From positions 124,001 to 188,000 of the forward strand of contig DIYO01000001.1 in assembly GCA_002427755.1 (NCBI GenBank): a DNA stretch of 64,000 bases, given 5' to 3'. Positions 34,519 through 44,062 of the stretch are shown piece after piece. The stretch is from Roseivirga sp. UBA6052. GTDB taxonomy: Bacteria > Bacteroidota > Bacteroidia > Cytophagales > Cyclobacteriaceae. Position 1 is the stretch's first letter; each line of letters begins with the position of its first letter. Under the pieces are notes generated by a model, which saw nothing but the letters and a program-made list of their open reading frames with translations, did not search any database and had not been told where the DNA came from. Both the position numbers and the translations under genes were made by a program.

Positions 34519-37500
34519 TTACATATTCAAACTCACCTCAAGCTTTTCGACTTCACCAGACCTCTTGAAGAGCATTTGGCTTAAAGCAGCACTGCAAATG
34601 GAACCAGAAATCGTCTCTTTGTCTCCTGAAGTCATGGTAGCTGAGATTGAATTCTCATCAGCCAAAGTATAAATTACCGGTACTTGACAGTAAGTAAATA
34701 CTAGTGAGTTAGCAGGAACTGAGATCTTTTTGAACGATCCATTAAGATCTACATATTCAAAGTCGATCGCCTCAGCTATAAATTCTGATTTATCAAGGAT
34801 GGCAGGAGAGAAGCTGATGCTTCCATCATTTACATCTACACCTAGTTCGATGATTCTGCTGATTACATCTTCTTTTACTTGGCCCGTCATGCCCGGTTGT
34901 TGTGCTCCTTTGTAGTAAGGCGTGTGCGAGTAAGGATCAACACTAAAGGCACCATAAACATCAGGCGACTTATGAACACCAATCCCTTCAAATACATCAT
35001 GACAATGCGCTTTTAATCCTGAAATGGTATCTATACTTACACCAGCATCAATGGCTTCAAGAGTGCACTCTTCAACTGCTAAAAGCAACTTAGATACCAT
35101 GTGCCAATAAATCGATCCTAAGCCCTCATATCCATAGAAGGTTCCTGATCTACCGGTGAAGGTCTTATGATTGAAAACGCCTTCGTAAATCGCTTGTATC
35201 GCTGCTCTATCTTGTTCTACAAGCTCGGTATATTTGCTATCTAGTTTATTGAGAGCGTTATCTAATTCAAAGCTATTTCTAATCGCACCGTGGAAATGAT
35301 AAACGCCAGCAACATCTTTTTCAATTACCGTAACATCACCATCCGCCACTAATTGCTTGAGCAGGGCAGATGCATCTACTTCCTTGGCAGGTACCTGATT
35401 ACGATCAAGGAAACCTTTCAATTCTTTGTTTGGATAAAGAATATAACTGTTCTGATCCTCTCTATAGATGGCACTGGTTTTCATGGCATCCATCAACCCT
35501 AAAACTTGATCAGCATTTAGGTATCCCGAACTCAGTACACCCACTTGCCCCTCGAGCATTTCGTCTAGGTAGGAGACACCGGCTTCATTCTCTTCCAGAT
35601 CAACAATATTGTAAGCATGATAGAGCTTATCCGCTCTCTCATTCGATTCAATAGAGGCTTCTAGGTACTGATTACTTAATCGGTAGAAAGCATCAAGGTA
35701 TTCAGTTGATAGTGTTGATTTACTTCCGCTGAAGCCATTATCGTAAATAGCATCTCTAAAAGTAGTAGCGGCAGCACCTAGTGCATCCATAAATGCTTTT
35801 CTATCCGTTTTGCTGAAGCCAGATTCTAATTTATCCTTGTGCTCCTCTAGTGCTGCATTGATTGCTGAGAAGCAGTCGTAAAGTTCTGTTGAGATGCTTA
35901 GTTCTTGCTTATCTGTAGTTGCTAATACCTTATTGAAGAAGGCTAAGAATCTACGCAAGTAGTAGAGCGTTACCATACTTACTCCATTACCTACAAGTGC
36001 GTTATTGGCATCGTTCCATTCAGGTCTTTGGGTATTCATCCAAATACCGGCATCAGGAATTAGGTTAGAGATCTTGGCTAGGGTAGTGGCTAAGATCTTT
36101 TCTATAAAGTTGACATGGTATACACCTCCATTTTTGTCAGTTAACATGGCACCATCAGAACCGTTAGCATCTCTTGCTGCTCTAATCTGAGCATCCCATT
36201 CATGATCGAAAATAATGGTGTCTTTCGTATTCTTAAGAATGTCTTCGTATCCTTTGATTTTATAAGGAACAGCCGCATAGGTAAAGGTTTCTTGAGCAAA
36301 GAGCGCTTGTAATCTTCCAGGTTGATGCTTCTCGATGAACTCTAAGAATTTCAATAGATAGATAATCTGGTGATCCCCCCAATAACCGATGTAACTCCAT
36401 GGATCGTCTGGTTCAATAGTTTCCCAGTCAAAGCCATGCTTCATAACTCGGTAAGGATTGTAGCCATCGAAGGTTGAAGCATTCAAGAAACGGAAAATCA
36501 TACCTTCCATAAACTGCGGATAAGCAAAGGCTAGAGCTTCCCAGTTCTGGAAAATATCTCTCCAGTTACCCTGGTAATCTAAAATCTTCTCACCTGTATC
36601 TTCATTTCTAGTATTGATAGAGAATTTGTTCCATGGCCTACTCGGGTCGCCATGTCTACGGCTAAACTTCAATGGCAAATACTCACTCAGAAGCCTTGTC
36701 AAGGAAGCATCCTTACTATCGTTGACTACTTTCTGAAGTTCGCTTAGTGTAAATTCATCAGCTAAGGCGTCTACAGCAGACTTATGCTTAGCAAATACTT
36801 CTTTATTGGCAGATTCTAAATACTTGAGAACATCCCATTTTTCGATTTGATAGTTGTTGTCAAAAATTCCACCACGCATGATGTTGAACATGACATTGGC
36901 GAAATGACGAACGTTCTTTAAGGTATCTGATGACTTTTGCAGACCATCTGCAGCAGCAGTGAGCCTGACTAGTTCTTTGGTATTTTCTTCAATGTCGGCA
37001 TTTACCCGCTCCTCAATACCGGCAGTAGAAATATCTTGAATGATATTCGCTACCGTAGGGTGGTTCTTGTTTACGTCCGCTACAATTATCCAATCTTGAC
37101 TCGCGTTGCTGCCAAGATCAAAAGTGGACTCAACCAAATATGCCCCTTTTTCAGCTTTTACATCAGTTTCCTGAGTAGTAGCTTCGCCAGCTTTGAATGC
37201 TGGAATTTGTTTTGATGTAACCAGAACCTTAGCATTCTCAAGCCCTTTTTGCCAAACCACATTTGCCTTTAGTGCTTCACTAGGTTCTGCTCTGTCTACT
37301 ATAATGGCACTTAAGGCGAAAATGCCTAAACCAGACGCTGGGTCAAGTTCATTTCTTTTGTAGGCATCAACCAGATTGCTCTGCTTCATTTGCAGATCAC
37401 TACCTACACCATAAGGGATGATGTTTTGTAGTCCATCGAGCAATCGGATATTTCTTGTGTCACCATTATTGGTAAGACTAGCTTTTTTGATGAAACCATA

Positions 37501-37932
37501 TTTATCTGCAGAGCTCCATTCGTATCTAAAGGTTAGCCTCAAGTCGTGGTTCACTTCTTCAAAAGCTACCTTATTACCATACTCATTCTTGTAGAGGTTT
37601 CTTGAGATATTGAATTTCTCTTTACCAAATTGACTAAATGGTTCCCAGTTGATCAGTATACCATTTTGATTGAGCTGCACTACGGTTTTAGGACCTGTAA
37701 CCTCAGTGGACTCAACAATTTTATCGTCAGAGTAATAGGGGAATAGCGCAAATTCCGCATTCTTTCTACCGGCTGTTAAACCGCCATTACTGCCAATAAA
37801 CATCCAGTGGTTAGAAGCACTTACTATGCTCATAAAGAAAGGACGAAGCCTGTCTGAATTTTCAATTTTGAAGAAAGTTTCTCCATTGATTTCAATAGGC
37901 TGAAGCGAGTCTTGTGATTGCGTTGAGGTCAT
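34519..37932 (-). CDS. Large GH94/GH36-like (alpha/alpha)6-barrel protein
   Basis: The 1137-residue protein has no signal peptide, so it should be cytosolic. An N-terminal beta-sandwich pattern (HWMFIGSNGGLTAGRKNAEFALFPYY) and a central barrel with YQGNWRDIFQNWEALAF and RPEWNDANNALVGNGVSMVTLYYLRRF recall GH94-type sugar phosphorylases, where an Asp in WND acts as acid. This resemblance is from pattern memory and moderate. It could be a glycoside phosphorylase or a hydrolase of a storage or imported glucan. The C-terminal 250 residues contain KTFTGRSGTFYGYEGLGSIYWHM, likely part of the active site. No neighbouring sugar-uptake genes help. Confidence 0.6.
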   Translation of the reverse strand: MTSTQSQDSLQPIEINGETFFKIENSDRLRPFFMSIVSASNHWMFIGSNGGLTAGRKNAEFALFPYYSDDKIVESTEVTGPKTVVQLNQNGILINWEPFSQFGKEKFNISRNLYKNEYGNKVAFEEVNHDLRLTFRYEWSSADKYGFIKKASLTNNGDTRNIRLLDGLQNIIPYGVGSDLQMKQSNLVDAYKRNELDPASGLGIFALSAIIVDRAEPSEALKANVVWQKGLENAKVLVTSKQIPAFKAGEATTQETDVKAEKGAYLVESTFDLGSNASQDWIIVADVNKNHPTVANIIQDISTAGIEERVNADIEENTKELVRLTAAADGLQKSSDTLKNVRHFANVMFNIMRGGIFDNNYQIEKWDVLKYLESANKEVFAKHKSAVDALADEFTLSELQKVVNDSKDASLTRLLSEYLPLKFSRRHGDPSRPWNKFSINTRNEDTGEKILDYQGNWRDIFQNWEALAFAYPQFMEGMIFRFLNASTFDGYNPYRVMKHGFDWETIEPDDPWSYIGYWGDHQIIYLLKFLEFIEKHQPGRLQALFAQETFTYAAVPYKIKGYEDILKNTKDTIIFDHEWDAQIRAARDANGSDGAMLTDKNGGVYHVNFIEKILATTLAKISNLIPDAGIWMNTQRPEWNDANNALVGNGVSMVTLYYLRRFLAFFNKVLATTDKQELSISTELYDCFSAINAALEEHKDKLESGFSKTDRKAFMDALGAAATTFRDAIYDNGFSGSKSTLSTEYLDAFYRLSNQYLEASIESNERADKLYHAYNIVDLEENEAGVSYLDEMLEGQVGVLSSGYLNADQVLGLMDAMKTSAIYREDQNSYILYPNKELKGFLDRNQVPAKEVDASALLKQLVADGDVTVIEKDVAGVYHFHGAIRNSFELDNALNKLDSKYTELVEQDRAAIQAIYEGVFNHKTFTGRSGTFYGYEGLGSIYWHMVSKLLLAVEECTLEAIDAGVSIDTISGLKAHCHDVFEGIGVHKSPDVYGAFSVDPYSHTPYYKGAQQPGMTGQVKEDVISRIIELGVDVNDGSISFSPAILDKSEFIAEAIDFEYVDLNGSFKKISVPANSLVFTYCQVPVIYTLADENSISATMTSGDKETISGSICSAALSQMLFKRSGEVEKLEVSLNM

Positions 37933-38072
37933 TACATCAATTTTTTAAGGTTGAACTCTCTGTCTCAAAATACAAAAGGTATTTCAAGAAAGCGCCTGAA
38001 ATTATGACCTCAAAATATATGATAAGAAATCGATAAAGATTATCGTATTAATCGTTTGCAATCGATGCTTAG

Positions 38073-38163
38073 CGTCACTCCGAGCTGGCAGAATTGGTGC
38101 GAAGAATCCCCCTATTTCATTAGGGAGATTCTTTCGAACGTCCTTCGGACTCCTCAGAATGCC
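38073..38163. repeat. Repeat pair R5/R6, 91-bp mini-element
   Basis: R5 (38073-38110, plus) begins CGTCACTCCGAG and ends GCGAAGAATCCCC. R6 (38125-38163, minus) reads GGCATTCTGAGGAGTCCG, has the small palindrome GTCCTTCGGAC and ends CGAAAGAATCTC. They face each other, and the junction GAATC-CCCCTA-TTTCA-TAGGG-GATTC forms a large hairpin. There is no internal gene, so this looks like a non-autonomous doublet. It lies in the 295-base gap between two minus-strand genes. Confidence 0.7.
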
Positions 38164-38227
38164 TTTAACTACAAGACAGTAATGCTTAAACTCCTAATTA
38201 CCTGATATACTAATTACTGATTAACTT

Positions 38228-41200
38228 CTACTGCCCACCCGTCTTCTCAATCTCTATCTTACGATCTTGACGTTGCAGAGCTCTATTAAACTGCTGGATA
38301 TCATTTTGAATCAATTCATCAAACTGCTCAATGGCGGCCTGTAAACGCTCATCCAACACTTCATAAACTTCACCTTGCTGGTCAGTGGGTTTAAAGTCAA
38401 TGCCACTGCTGTTAATATCACTGGCCAATGCACTTAATCGGCCATAAAGCTTAATAGGAGAGCGGAAAGCATCTTCTCTGGCACCTGTTAAATGGATGTC
38501 ATAAAGCTTACCGGCTATGTCTTCAGCAACAGCTTTCAGTCTTACCGCTTCTTTTACTGTGCGGTTATTTCCACCTTCTTCTATAATGGATTCCAATTCT
38601 TTACGCAATACTTCTATCGCGTTGATATTAGAAACAGCCACATTCATGGCATCTCTTAATTGCAGAGAGAATGAAACCTGAGCTTCTATATCCGCTTGAG
38701 ATCCTACAGCATAAGGGTCTTTTAATACCTTGAATGGCTGCTCCATGGTGTTGAGTACATTACCGTCTTTATCTTCAATTGAGATCACGGCATTGTAGGT
38801 GCCTGGCGCTACTCTTGGTCCGGTCTGTCCGGCCATTAAGTCTAGATCCCATTGTACCAGTGGTCTCCATCCTTCACCGTTCAATTGTACCCATGGTCGT
38901 CCTGGAGGTGCTACTCGTAATTTTGGACGGTAGGTGGGTTCATAGCGTAAATCCCATGTCGAGCGGTTAATGCCTTTATTCGTTCTGCCGTTTAAGGTTC
39001 TAATCACTTCGCCATCCAATGCTTTTACTTCTATCTTCACACTGCCTTCCACTTTTTCAGGTAAGAAGTAATTCATAATTACTCCATTCGGTGGGTTTTG
39101 GCCGGAATTGAAGCTAGGTCCATCAGTTTTAATGCCTTCCTTCGTGTTGAATCGGTAAGTGTCTCGAATGCCAAATAGTTTGGGCTCGTTTTGGGCTTGA
39201 TCGGCATTTCTTACAGCTGCCAAATCATCTAAAATGTAATAACCACGTCCGTAGGTACCCACAACCAAGTCGTCAAATCGCTCTTGAATGTCTAACCAAT
39301 AGACAGGGGCAGGAGGTAGGTTTAAGCGAAGACGTGCCCAGTTTGCACCATCATCGTGTGATACGTAAATACCCTTATCAATACCGGCATAGAGCATGCC
39401 TTTTCTTTTAGGGTCTTCTCTGACCACATGCACAAAGCTTGACTCTGATTTAGGAATACCATCTGAAATCTTGGTCCAAGACTGACCGTAATCTGTGGTC
39501 TTGAAAATATACGGATCAAAATCACCCATCTGATGCAGATCGACAGTGATATAGGCTGTAGCAGCATCGTAACGAGATGGTTCAATATTGGCAATTGTAC
39601 CCCACTTAGGGAGATCAGGGATATTGGCTGTTAAGTTGCTCCAGTTCTCCCCACCATCTTTTGTGAGCTGTACTTGGCCATCGTTTGAGCCTACCCAGAT
39701 CAATCCTTTTTCAAGTGTGGATTCTTCAATGGCGAATAGCGTAGCACCATCAAAAGTCATAAGGTTGTCTATGGCTACACCACCTGAGCTCTGTTGGTGA
39801 TCTTTCAAATTCAATGTCAAATCAGGAGAGATGATTTGCCAGCTTTGGCCACCATCGTCACTTTTATGCACGAATTGACTACCCACATATACTCTGTTTT
39901 TGGTGTGTGGGGAGAAGCTTAAAGGGAAATTCCAATGCCAGCGATACTTCATATCGGCAGGAGCCCAGCCATAGCCGGCTTCAGGCCAAACACGTACATC
40001 TCTAGAATGCCCTGTTCTTAAATCGTGACGATCTAAACCACCATCGTAACAGCCTGACCAAATGATGTTATTATCTACAGGATCTGGTTTGGCAAAGCCT
40101 GATTCACAGCCACCCACACCTTTCCATAAACCGATAGGAATGTATCCTTGAAGTGAATTACTCGGGCCCATGTATGACCAACCATCCTGACGGTTACCGA
40201 ATACATTGTAAGGAATTTGATCATCAGTAGATACATGATACATCTGTGCAATAGGTAAAACGATACGATTGAATGATCTACCATGGTTTAAAGTCATGCT
40301 CACGCCACCATCATGCGCGACTAAGTATCGGTCAGGATTGGTTGGATCAATCCAAATGTCGTGGTTATCTCCACCACCTCTAGGGGGTCTGCGGTTTCTT
40401 GTCTTACCACCGTCTAGAGAGTGCGTGAATCTTACGGTCATGGAGTAAATCTCATTAGGGTCACCCGTATTCACTCTTAGTCTTGTGTAATAAGGTGCTC
40501 TTTCGTTCCAATCATGGTCACGGCTCATTAAGGTCCACGTTTCTCCCTTGTCTTCTGAACGCCAAACCTCTGGGCTTTCAGCCTCGAATAAGGCATAAAC
40601 AATGTTTGGGTCACTATATGAAACATCAACCGAAGTCTTTCCTACAGGACGCTCTGCACCAAACTTCATATTGCTGGTATTTAGTGGTTTCCAAGTATCA
40701 CCACCATCAGTTGATTTGTAAATACCACTGCCTTCACCACCTGAATTCAATCCCCAGGTGTTGATGTGAATCGACCACATAGCGGCATATAATGTGTTTG
40801 GGTCTTGAGGATCAATGGCCAAGTCAGAAGCACCCGTGCCTTCATCAATAAATAGTACTCTTTCCCAAGTATCACCGCCATCTTTTGTTCTGTAAATACC
40901 TCTTTCTTGTTGCGGACCATAAGTATGACCCAAAGCTGCCGCATAGACTACTTTAGGGTTTGTTGGATGCACGATCACACGACCAATCCTACCTGTTTTT
41001 TCCAGTCCTTTGTGTTGCCAGCTCTTTCCGGCATCAGGCGAGAAGTAAATGCCATTACCCATGGCGTGTGCCGGACGAATCACGAACGTTTCACCAGTAC
41101 CTACCCAAACTTGATTTGGATCAGAAGGCGCCAACTCAACTGCGCCAACAGATGAGATGTCCTGAGAATCAAAAATGGGCCTCCAGTTAATACCGCCATC

Positions 41201-41404
41201 AGTGGTTTTCCAAAGTCCACCAGAGGCTGCTCCAATGTAGTTGACCATTGGGTTTCCGCGTTCACCAACAACGGCAATCGCACGGTTACCTTCTGGGCCG
41301 ATAAACCTAAAACGATGATTCCCTAAAAGTTTGTCGAATTCATTCTGTGCTATAACACTAATTCCTACGAGTAGGAAAAGGAGGGAAAGGGTGAGTTTCT
41401 TCAT
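38228..41404 (-). CDS. Secreted VPS10/BNR-repeat protein
   Basis: The 1058-residue exported protein has a signal peptide (LSLLFLLVGISVIAQ) and many Asp-box/BNR-type blades such as GLWKTTDGGINW, GIYRTKDGGDTW, GIYKSTDGGDTW, VHKSDDGGQSW and QLTKDGGENW, building one or two sortilin-like ten-bladed propellers (about 30-720). A C-terminal region of about 300 residues has an Ig-like strand section (VAPGTYNAVISIEDKDG) and a helical tail. Such proteins are often annotated as glycosyl hydrolases, but Asp boxes are structural, and function is unknown. It has no visible sorting domain. Confidence 0.9.
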   Translation of the reverse strand: MKKLTLSLLFLLVGISVIAQNEFDKLLGNHRFRFIGPEGNRAIAVVGERGNPMVNYIGAASGGLWKTTDGGINWRPIFDSQDISSVGAVELAPSDPNQVWVGTGETFVIRPAHAMGNGIYFSPDAGKSWQHKGLEKTGRIGRVIVHPTNPKVVYAAALGHTYGPQQERGIYRTKDGGDTWERVLFIDEGTGASDLAIDPQDPNTLYAAMWSIHINTWGLNSGGEGSGIYKSTDGGDTWKPLNTSNMKFGAERPVGKTSVDVSYSDPNIVYALFEAESPEVWRSEDKGETWTLMSRDHDWNERAPYYTRLRVNTGDPNEIYSMTVRFTHSLDGGKTRNRRPPRGGGDNHDIWIDPTNPDRYLVAHDGGVSMTLNHGRSFNRIVLPIAQMYHVSTDDQIPYNVFGNRQDGWSYMGPSNSLQGYIPIGLWKGVGGCESGFAKPDPVDNNIIWSGCYDGGLDRHDLRTGHSRDVRVWPEAGYGWAPADMKYRWHWNFPLSFSPHTKNRVYVGSQFVHKSDDGGQSWQIISPDLTLNLKDHQQSSGGVAIDNLMTFDGATLFAIEESTLEKGLIWVGSNDGQVQLTKDGGENWSNLTANIPDLPKWGTIANIEPSRYDAATAYITVDLHQMGDFDPYIFKTTDYGQSWTKISDGIPKSESSFVHVVREDPKRKGMLYAGIDKGIYVSHDDGANWARLRLNLPPAPVYWLDIQERFDDLVVGTYGRGYYILDDLAAVRNADQAQNEPKLFGIRDTYRFNTKEGIKTDGPSFNSGQNPPNGVIMNYFLPEKVEGSVKIEVKALDGEVIRTLNGRTNKGINRSTWDLRYEPTYRPKLRVAPPGRPWVQLNGEGWRPLVQWDLDLMAGQTGPRVAPGTYNAVISIEDKDGNVLNTMEQPFKVLKDPYAVGSQADIEAQVSFSLQLRDAMNVAVSNINAIEVLRKELESIIEEGGNNRTVKEAVRLKAVAEDIAGKLYDIHLTGAREDAFRSPIKLYGRLSALASDINSSGIDFKPTDQQGEVYEVLDERLQAAIEQFDELIQNDIQQFNRALQRQDRKIEIEKTGGQ

Positions 41405-41505
41405 GATACATCAAGGTTGAATGGTAAGTTAATGATTGTATGGAATTGAGGAAGTAGGATTGTGATAATGATTATAACAGTAGTTTGAATGGCGGATATG
41501 ATAAA

Positions 41506-41532
41506 CGTCATCCTGAACTTGTTTCAGGATCT
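41506..41532 (+). repeat. Repeat copy R7, before YCII gene
   Basis: CGTCAT is followed by TCCTGAA-CTTG-TTCAGGA-type hairpin arms and TCT. The 27-base copy ends 20 bases before the start codon of the YCII gene and is inverted relative to R8 on the far side, from which it differs at only three positions. Confidence 0.8.
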
Positions 41533-41552
41533 ACTTTTCCTCAAATTCAATC

Positions 41553-42230
41553 ATGCGATACTTTTTAATCTTATGCTTTTCCCTTTCATTTTTTGCTCAA
41601 GCTCAGACAGGTGAGGGGCGTTATACTTTTGTGTTTCTGAATACAAATACAGAAAGACCCCAATTGCCTCAAAAAGAAGTGGATAGCTTACAGGCTGGGC
41701 ATATGGCCAATATTGGCAGGTTGATTAAAGAACGCAAGATGATCGCAGCGGGTCCATATTATACAGGAGGTGGAATCTTTATTTTCGATACCAACCTAGA
41801 AGAAACGCAGGCGGTTTTAGATTCTGATCCTGCTATTGCTGCTGGTAGATTTAAATTGGAAGTATATCCTTTCGATATGTTAGAAGGAGAGATTTGCACC
41901 CTTTGGGATAAGGAGGAATCTGAAGTACAAATGACTACCTATCAGTTTGCCCGCTTTCAGCCCGATTCAGACTTTAGCAACCTTTCTAGAGAAAGAACCA
42001 ATCGTTTAACACAAAAGCATCTGGCCAAAATGGCTAATGAAGTGGAAGGTTTTGAAGTACTTGGGATATTGAGTTTTACAGGGAATCAAGGTCAGGTAGC
42101 AATTTACAAAGCGAACGATGAAGATGGTCATGAAGATTTACTCGCTAATCATCTATTTGTAAAACAAGGTATGATGACCCTCGAACATAAGAAACTATAC
42201 TTCGCTCAAGGGGTGTTCTGTGAGAATTAG
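41553..42230 (+). CDS. Exported protein with two YCII-like domains
   Basis: The 225-residue protein has a signal peptide (FLILCFSLSFFAQAQ) followed by two ferredoxin-like YCII-type domains. The first (about 20-110) contains HMANIGRLIKERKMIAAGPY and the second (about 115-220) contains KHLAKMANEVEGFEVLGILS. YCII domains are small-molecule binders or weak enzymes; a secreted double version is uncommon and its role is unknown. The gene is flanked on both sides by near-identical inverted copies of the repeat family (41506-41532 and 42258-42284). Confidence 0.8.
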   Translation: MRYFLILCFSLSFFAQAQTGEGRYTFVFLNTNTERPQLPQKEVDSLQAGHMANIGRLIKERKMIAAGPYYTGGGIFIFDTNLEETQAVLDSDPAIAAGRFKLEVYPFDMLEGEICTLWDKEESEVQMTTYQFARFQPDSDFSNLSRERTNRLTQKHLAKMANEVEGFEVLGILSFTGNQGQVAIYKANDEDGHEDLLANHLFVKQGMMTLEHKKLYFAQGVFCEN

Positions 42231-42257
42231 TCTTGGGATGTAGGTTTATATGTTCTT

Positions 42258-42284
42258 AGATGCTGAAACAAGTTCAGCATAACG
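42258..42284 (-). repeat. Repeat copy R8, after YCII gene
   Basis: Minus-strand copy beginning CGTTATGCTGAACTTG. Compared with R7 it has C to G in the left arm and G to C in the right arm of the hairpin, so base pairing is kept. 24 of 27 positions are identical. It begins 28 bases after the YCII stop codon. Confidence 0.8.
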
Positions 42285-42315
42285 TAGGCCTTAAGGTCCA
42301 AAGCAAGTTTAATAT

Positions 42316-43296
42316 TTAAGTCGAACCCAAAGAAACAACGTTTTTACCTATCACTTTACGATCCATTAGATCACGAATGGCTTGACCACCTTCTGACAGT
42401 GGATAGGTTTTATGAACATGTTGCTTGAGTTTGCCTGATTGGATCCAACCAAGTATTTGCTGAAAATTCTCCATGCTCTCTTTAGGTTGTTTTTGTGCAA
42501 AATCGCCCCAAAACACACCTACAATTGAAGCTCCCTTGAGCAAAGGTAAATTCATTTTAATCGCTGAAGGTGCACCAGCCGCAAAGCCTACCACTAAATA
42601 TCTACCTCCCCAAGCTAAAGATCTTACAGCGGGTTCTGCATATTTATCGCCTACAGGATCATAGATAACATCGATACCTTTTGGGTGATCTGTTTTCATG
42701 TAATCACGAAGATCGGTAGTCGAGTAGTTAATTAATTCGTCTGCACCCGATGCTTTGCATATGGCTAGCTTTTCATCAGAACTCGCTGCTGCAATTACAT
42801 GGGCCCCCATAAGTTTTCCAATTTGTACAGCTGCGAGCCCAACTCCACCCGCAGCACCTAATACTAAAAGCTTTTCACCTTCTTTTAATTGGCCTCTCTG
42901 CTTTAATGCATGCAAAGAAGTACCACAAGTATACATGGTAGTAGCTCCTGTAATGAAATCCATGCCTTCGGGCATTGGCAGGCATTTGTGACCGTCAGCT
43001 GCGGCATATTCAGCAAAACCTCCCCAGCCAGTTAAGGCGAAAACAGGATCGCCTACTTCAATGTGCCTCACCTCTGAACCAACTTCTTCCGCAATACCGG
43101 ATACTTCTCCTCCGGGAGCAAAAGGTAGTTCAGGCTTAAACTGATACAAGTTTTGAATAATAAGTGTGTCCGGAAAGTTTACACCACAAGCTTTAACCTT
43201 AATCAAAACCTGATGCGGGTCGATCTTGGGTTTGTCAATTTCACTTAACTCTAATTCTTCAGGTAATCCGTGTTTAGTACAGAGGAGGGCTTTCAT
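42316..43296 (-). CDS. Zinc-independent quinone oxidoreductase (MDR family)
   Basis: The 326-residue protein is a medium-chain dehydrogenase/reductase of the zeta-crystallin/NADPH:quinone reductase group. The N-terminal GroES-like domain lacks zinc ligands (KVKACGVNFPDTLIIQNLY), and the Rossmann part shows LVLGAAGGVGLAAVQIG, the NADPH-binding AxxGxxG variant. GVDVIYDPVGDKY and GASIVGVFWGDFAQ are typical. It probably reduces quinones or enals with NADPH in the cytosol. Its start is two bases after the end of the SIMPL gene's complement, i.e. the SIMPL gene lies immediately downstream of another start; both are on the minus strand and may be co-transcribed. Confidence 0.9.
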   Translation of the reverse strand: MKALLCTKHGLPEELELSEIDKPKIDPHQVLIKVKACGVNFPDTLIIQNLYQFKPELPFAPGGEVSGIAEEVGSEVRHIEVGDPVFALTGWGGFAEYAAADGHKCLPMPEGMDFITGATTMYTCGTSLHALKQRGQLKEGEKLLVLGAAGGVGLAAVQIGKLMGAHVIAAASSDEKLAICKASGADELINYSTTDLRDYMKTDHPKGIDVIYDPVGDKYAEPAVRSLAWGGRYLVVGFAAGAPSAIKMNLPLLKGASIVGVFWGDFAQKQPKESMENFQQILGWIQSGKLKQHVHKTYPLSEGGQAIRDLMDRKVIGKNVVSLGST

Positions 43297-43298
43297 TT

Positions 43299-44015
43299 TT
43301 ATTGGTAGATGTAGAATGTCACATCAATTTGCTTAGAGATTTTCTGCTTTTCAACATTAAAGTCTCCGAAAGCCATTTCCTTACTTGCATCCATTTGAGA
43401 TATTCCTCTTAACTGGACTCGGGTTCCTTCATTAAATGGATTGCCTTGGGTGTAGTTAACTGAACGAACTTTACCAAGCTTGAAGTCTCCGGCTTTACCT
43501 AATAGTTTACCTTGATAACGGGCATGATCAAAAGCCATGTTTATAAGATCTTCCTCAATGGCGGCTCTACTTTTATCACTTATAAAACTCCGCGTACGAA
43601 TATTGATTTTGCTATTAGTTCGAGTAATCAGATTGAGTATTTTTATGATCTCTTCTTGCTCATGAGATATGGTGAGTACCAATGACTGAAAAGCCGAATA
43701 AGTAGTGTTTTTAGTCTTATCGTATCTGCCGTCATTAACGTGAGTACCAAAATCTTTAGTTTTTATACTATCTGACTTAATCTCAGTTTGAGAGGTAATG
43801 GCACTTATGACTTTGTCCATTGCATCGTTCAATTGTTCAATAGAGGTTTCCATAGAACCTGTAGTATAAGTAAACCCTATATTGAACTCAAAGAGATCAG
43901 GAGCTACTTCAATTTCCGATCTTCCGATTACATGCAATGTGTTTGCTTCCTGTTGCTGTGCAATTGCTGCAAAACCAAGAAGTAATAAGGCGAGTGTTGT
44001 TATATGTTTTTTCAT
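43299..44015 (-). CDS. Exported SIMPL-domain protein (DUF541)
   Basis: The 238-residue protein has a signal peptide (TTLALLLLGFAAIAQ) and a SIMPL domain (VIGRSEIEVAPDLFEFNIGF, then SIKTKDFGTHV and DHARYQGKLLGKAGDFKLGKVRSVNY). SIMPL proteins form oligomeric periplasmic or outer-membrane-associated assemblies; roles in oxidative stress are reported for the family. The gene precedes the quinone reductase gene on the minus strand with a two-base gap, suggesting an operon and perhaps a shared stress role. Confidence 0.9.
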   Translation of the reverse strand: MKKHITTLALLLLGFAAIAQQQEANTLHVIGRSEIEVAPDLFEFNIGFTYTTGSMETSIEQLNDAMDKVISAITSQTEIKSDSIKTKDFGTHVNDGRYDKTKNTTYSAFQSLVLTISHEQEEIIKILNLITRTNSKINIRTRSFISDKSRAAIEEDLINMAFDHARYQGKLLGKAGDFKLGKVRSVNYTQGNPFNEGTRVQLRGISQMDASKEMAFGDFNVEKQKISKQIDVTFYIYQ

Positions 44016-44062
44016 TTTGTTCCTTTTAGAAGGTAGGCTCTACAAATGCCAGGCCAGTTGGA

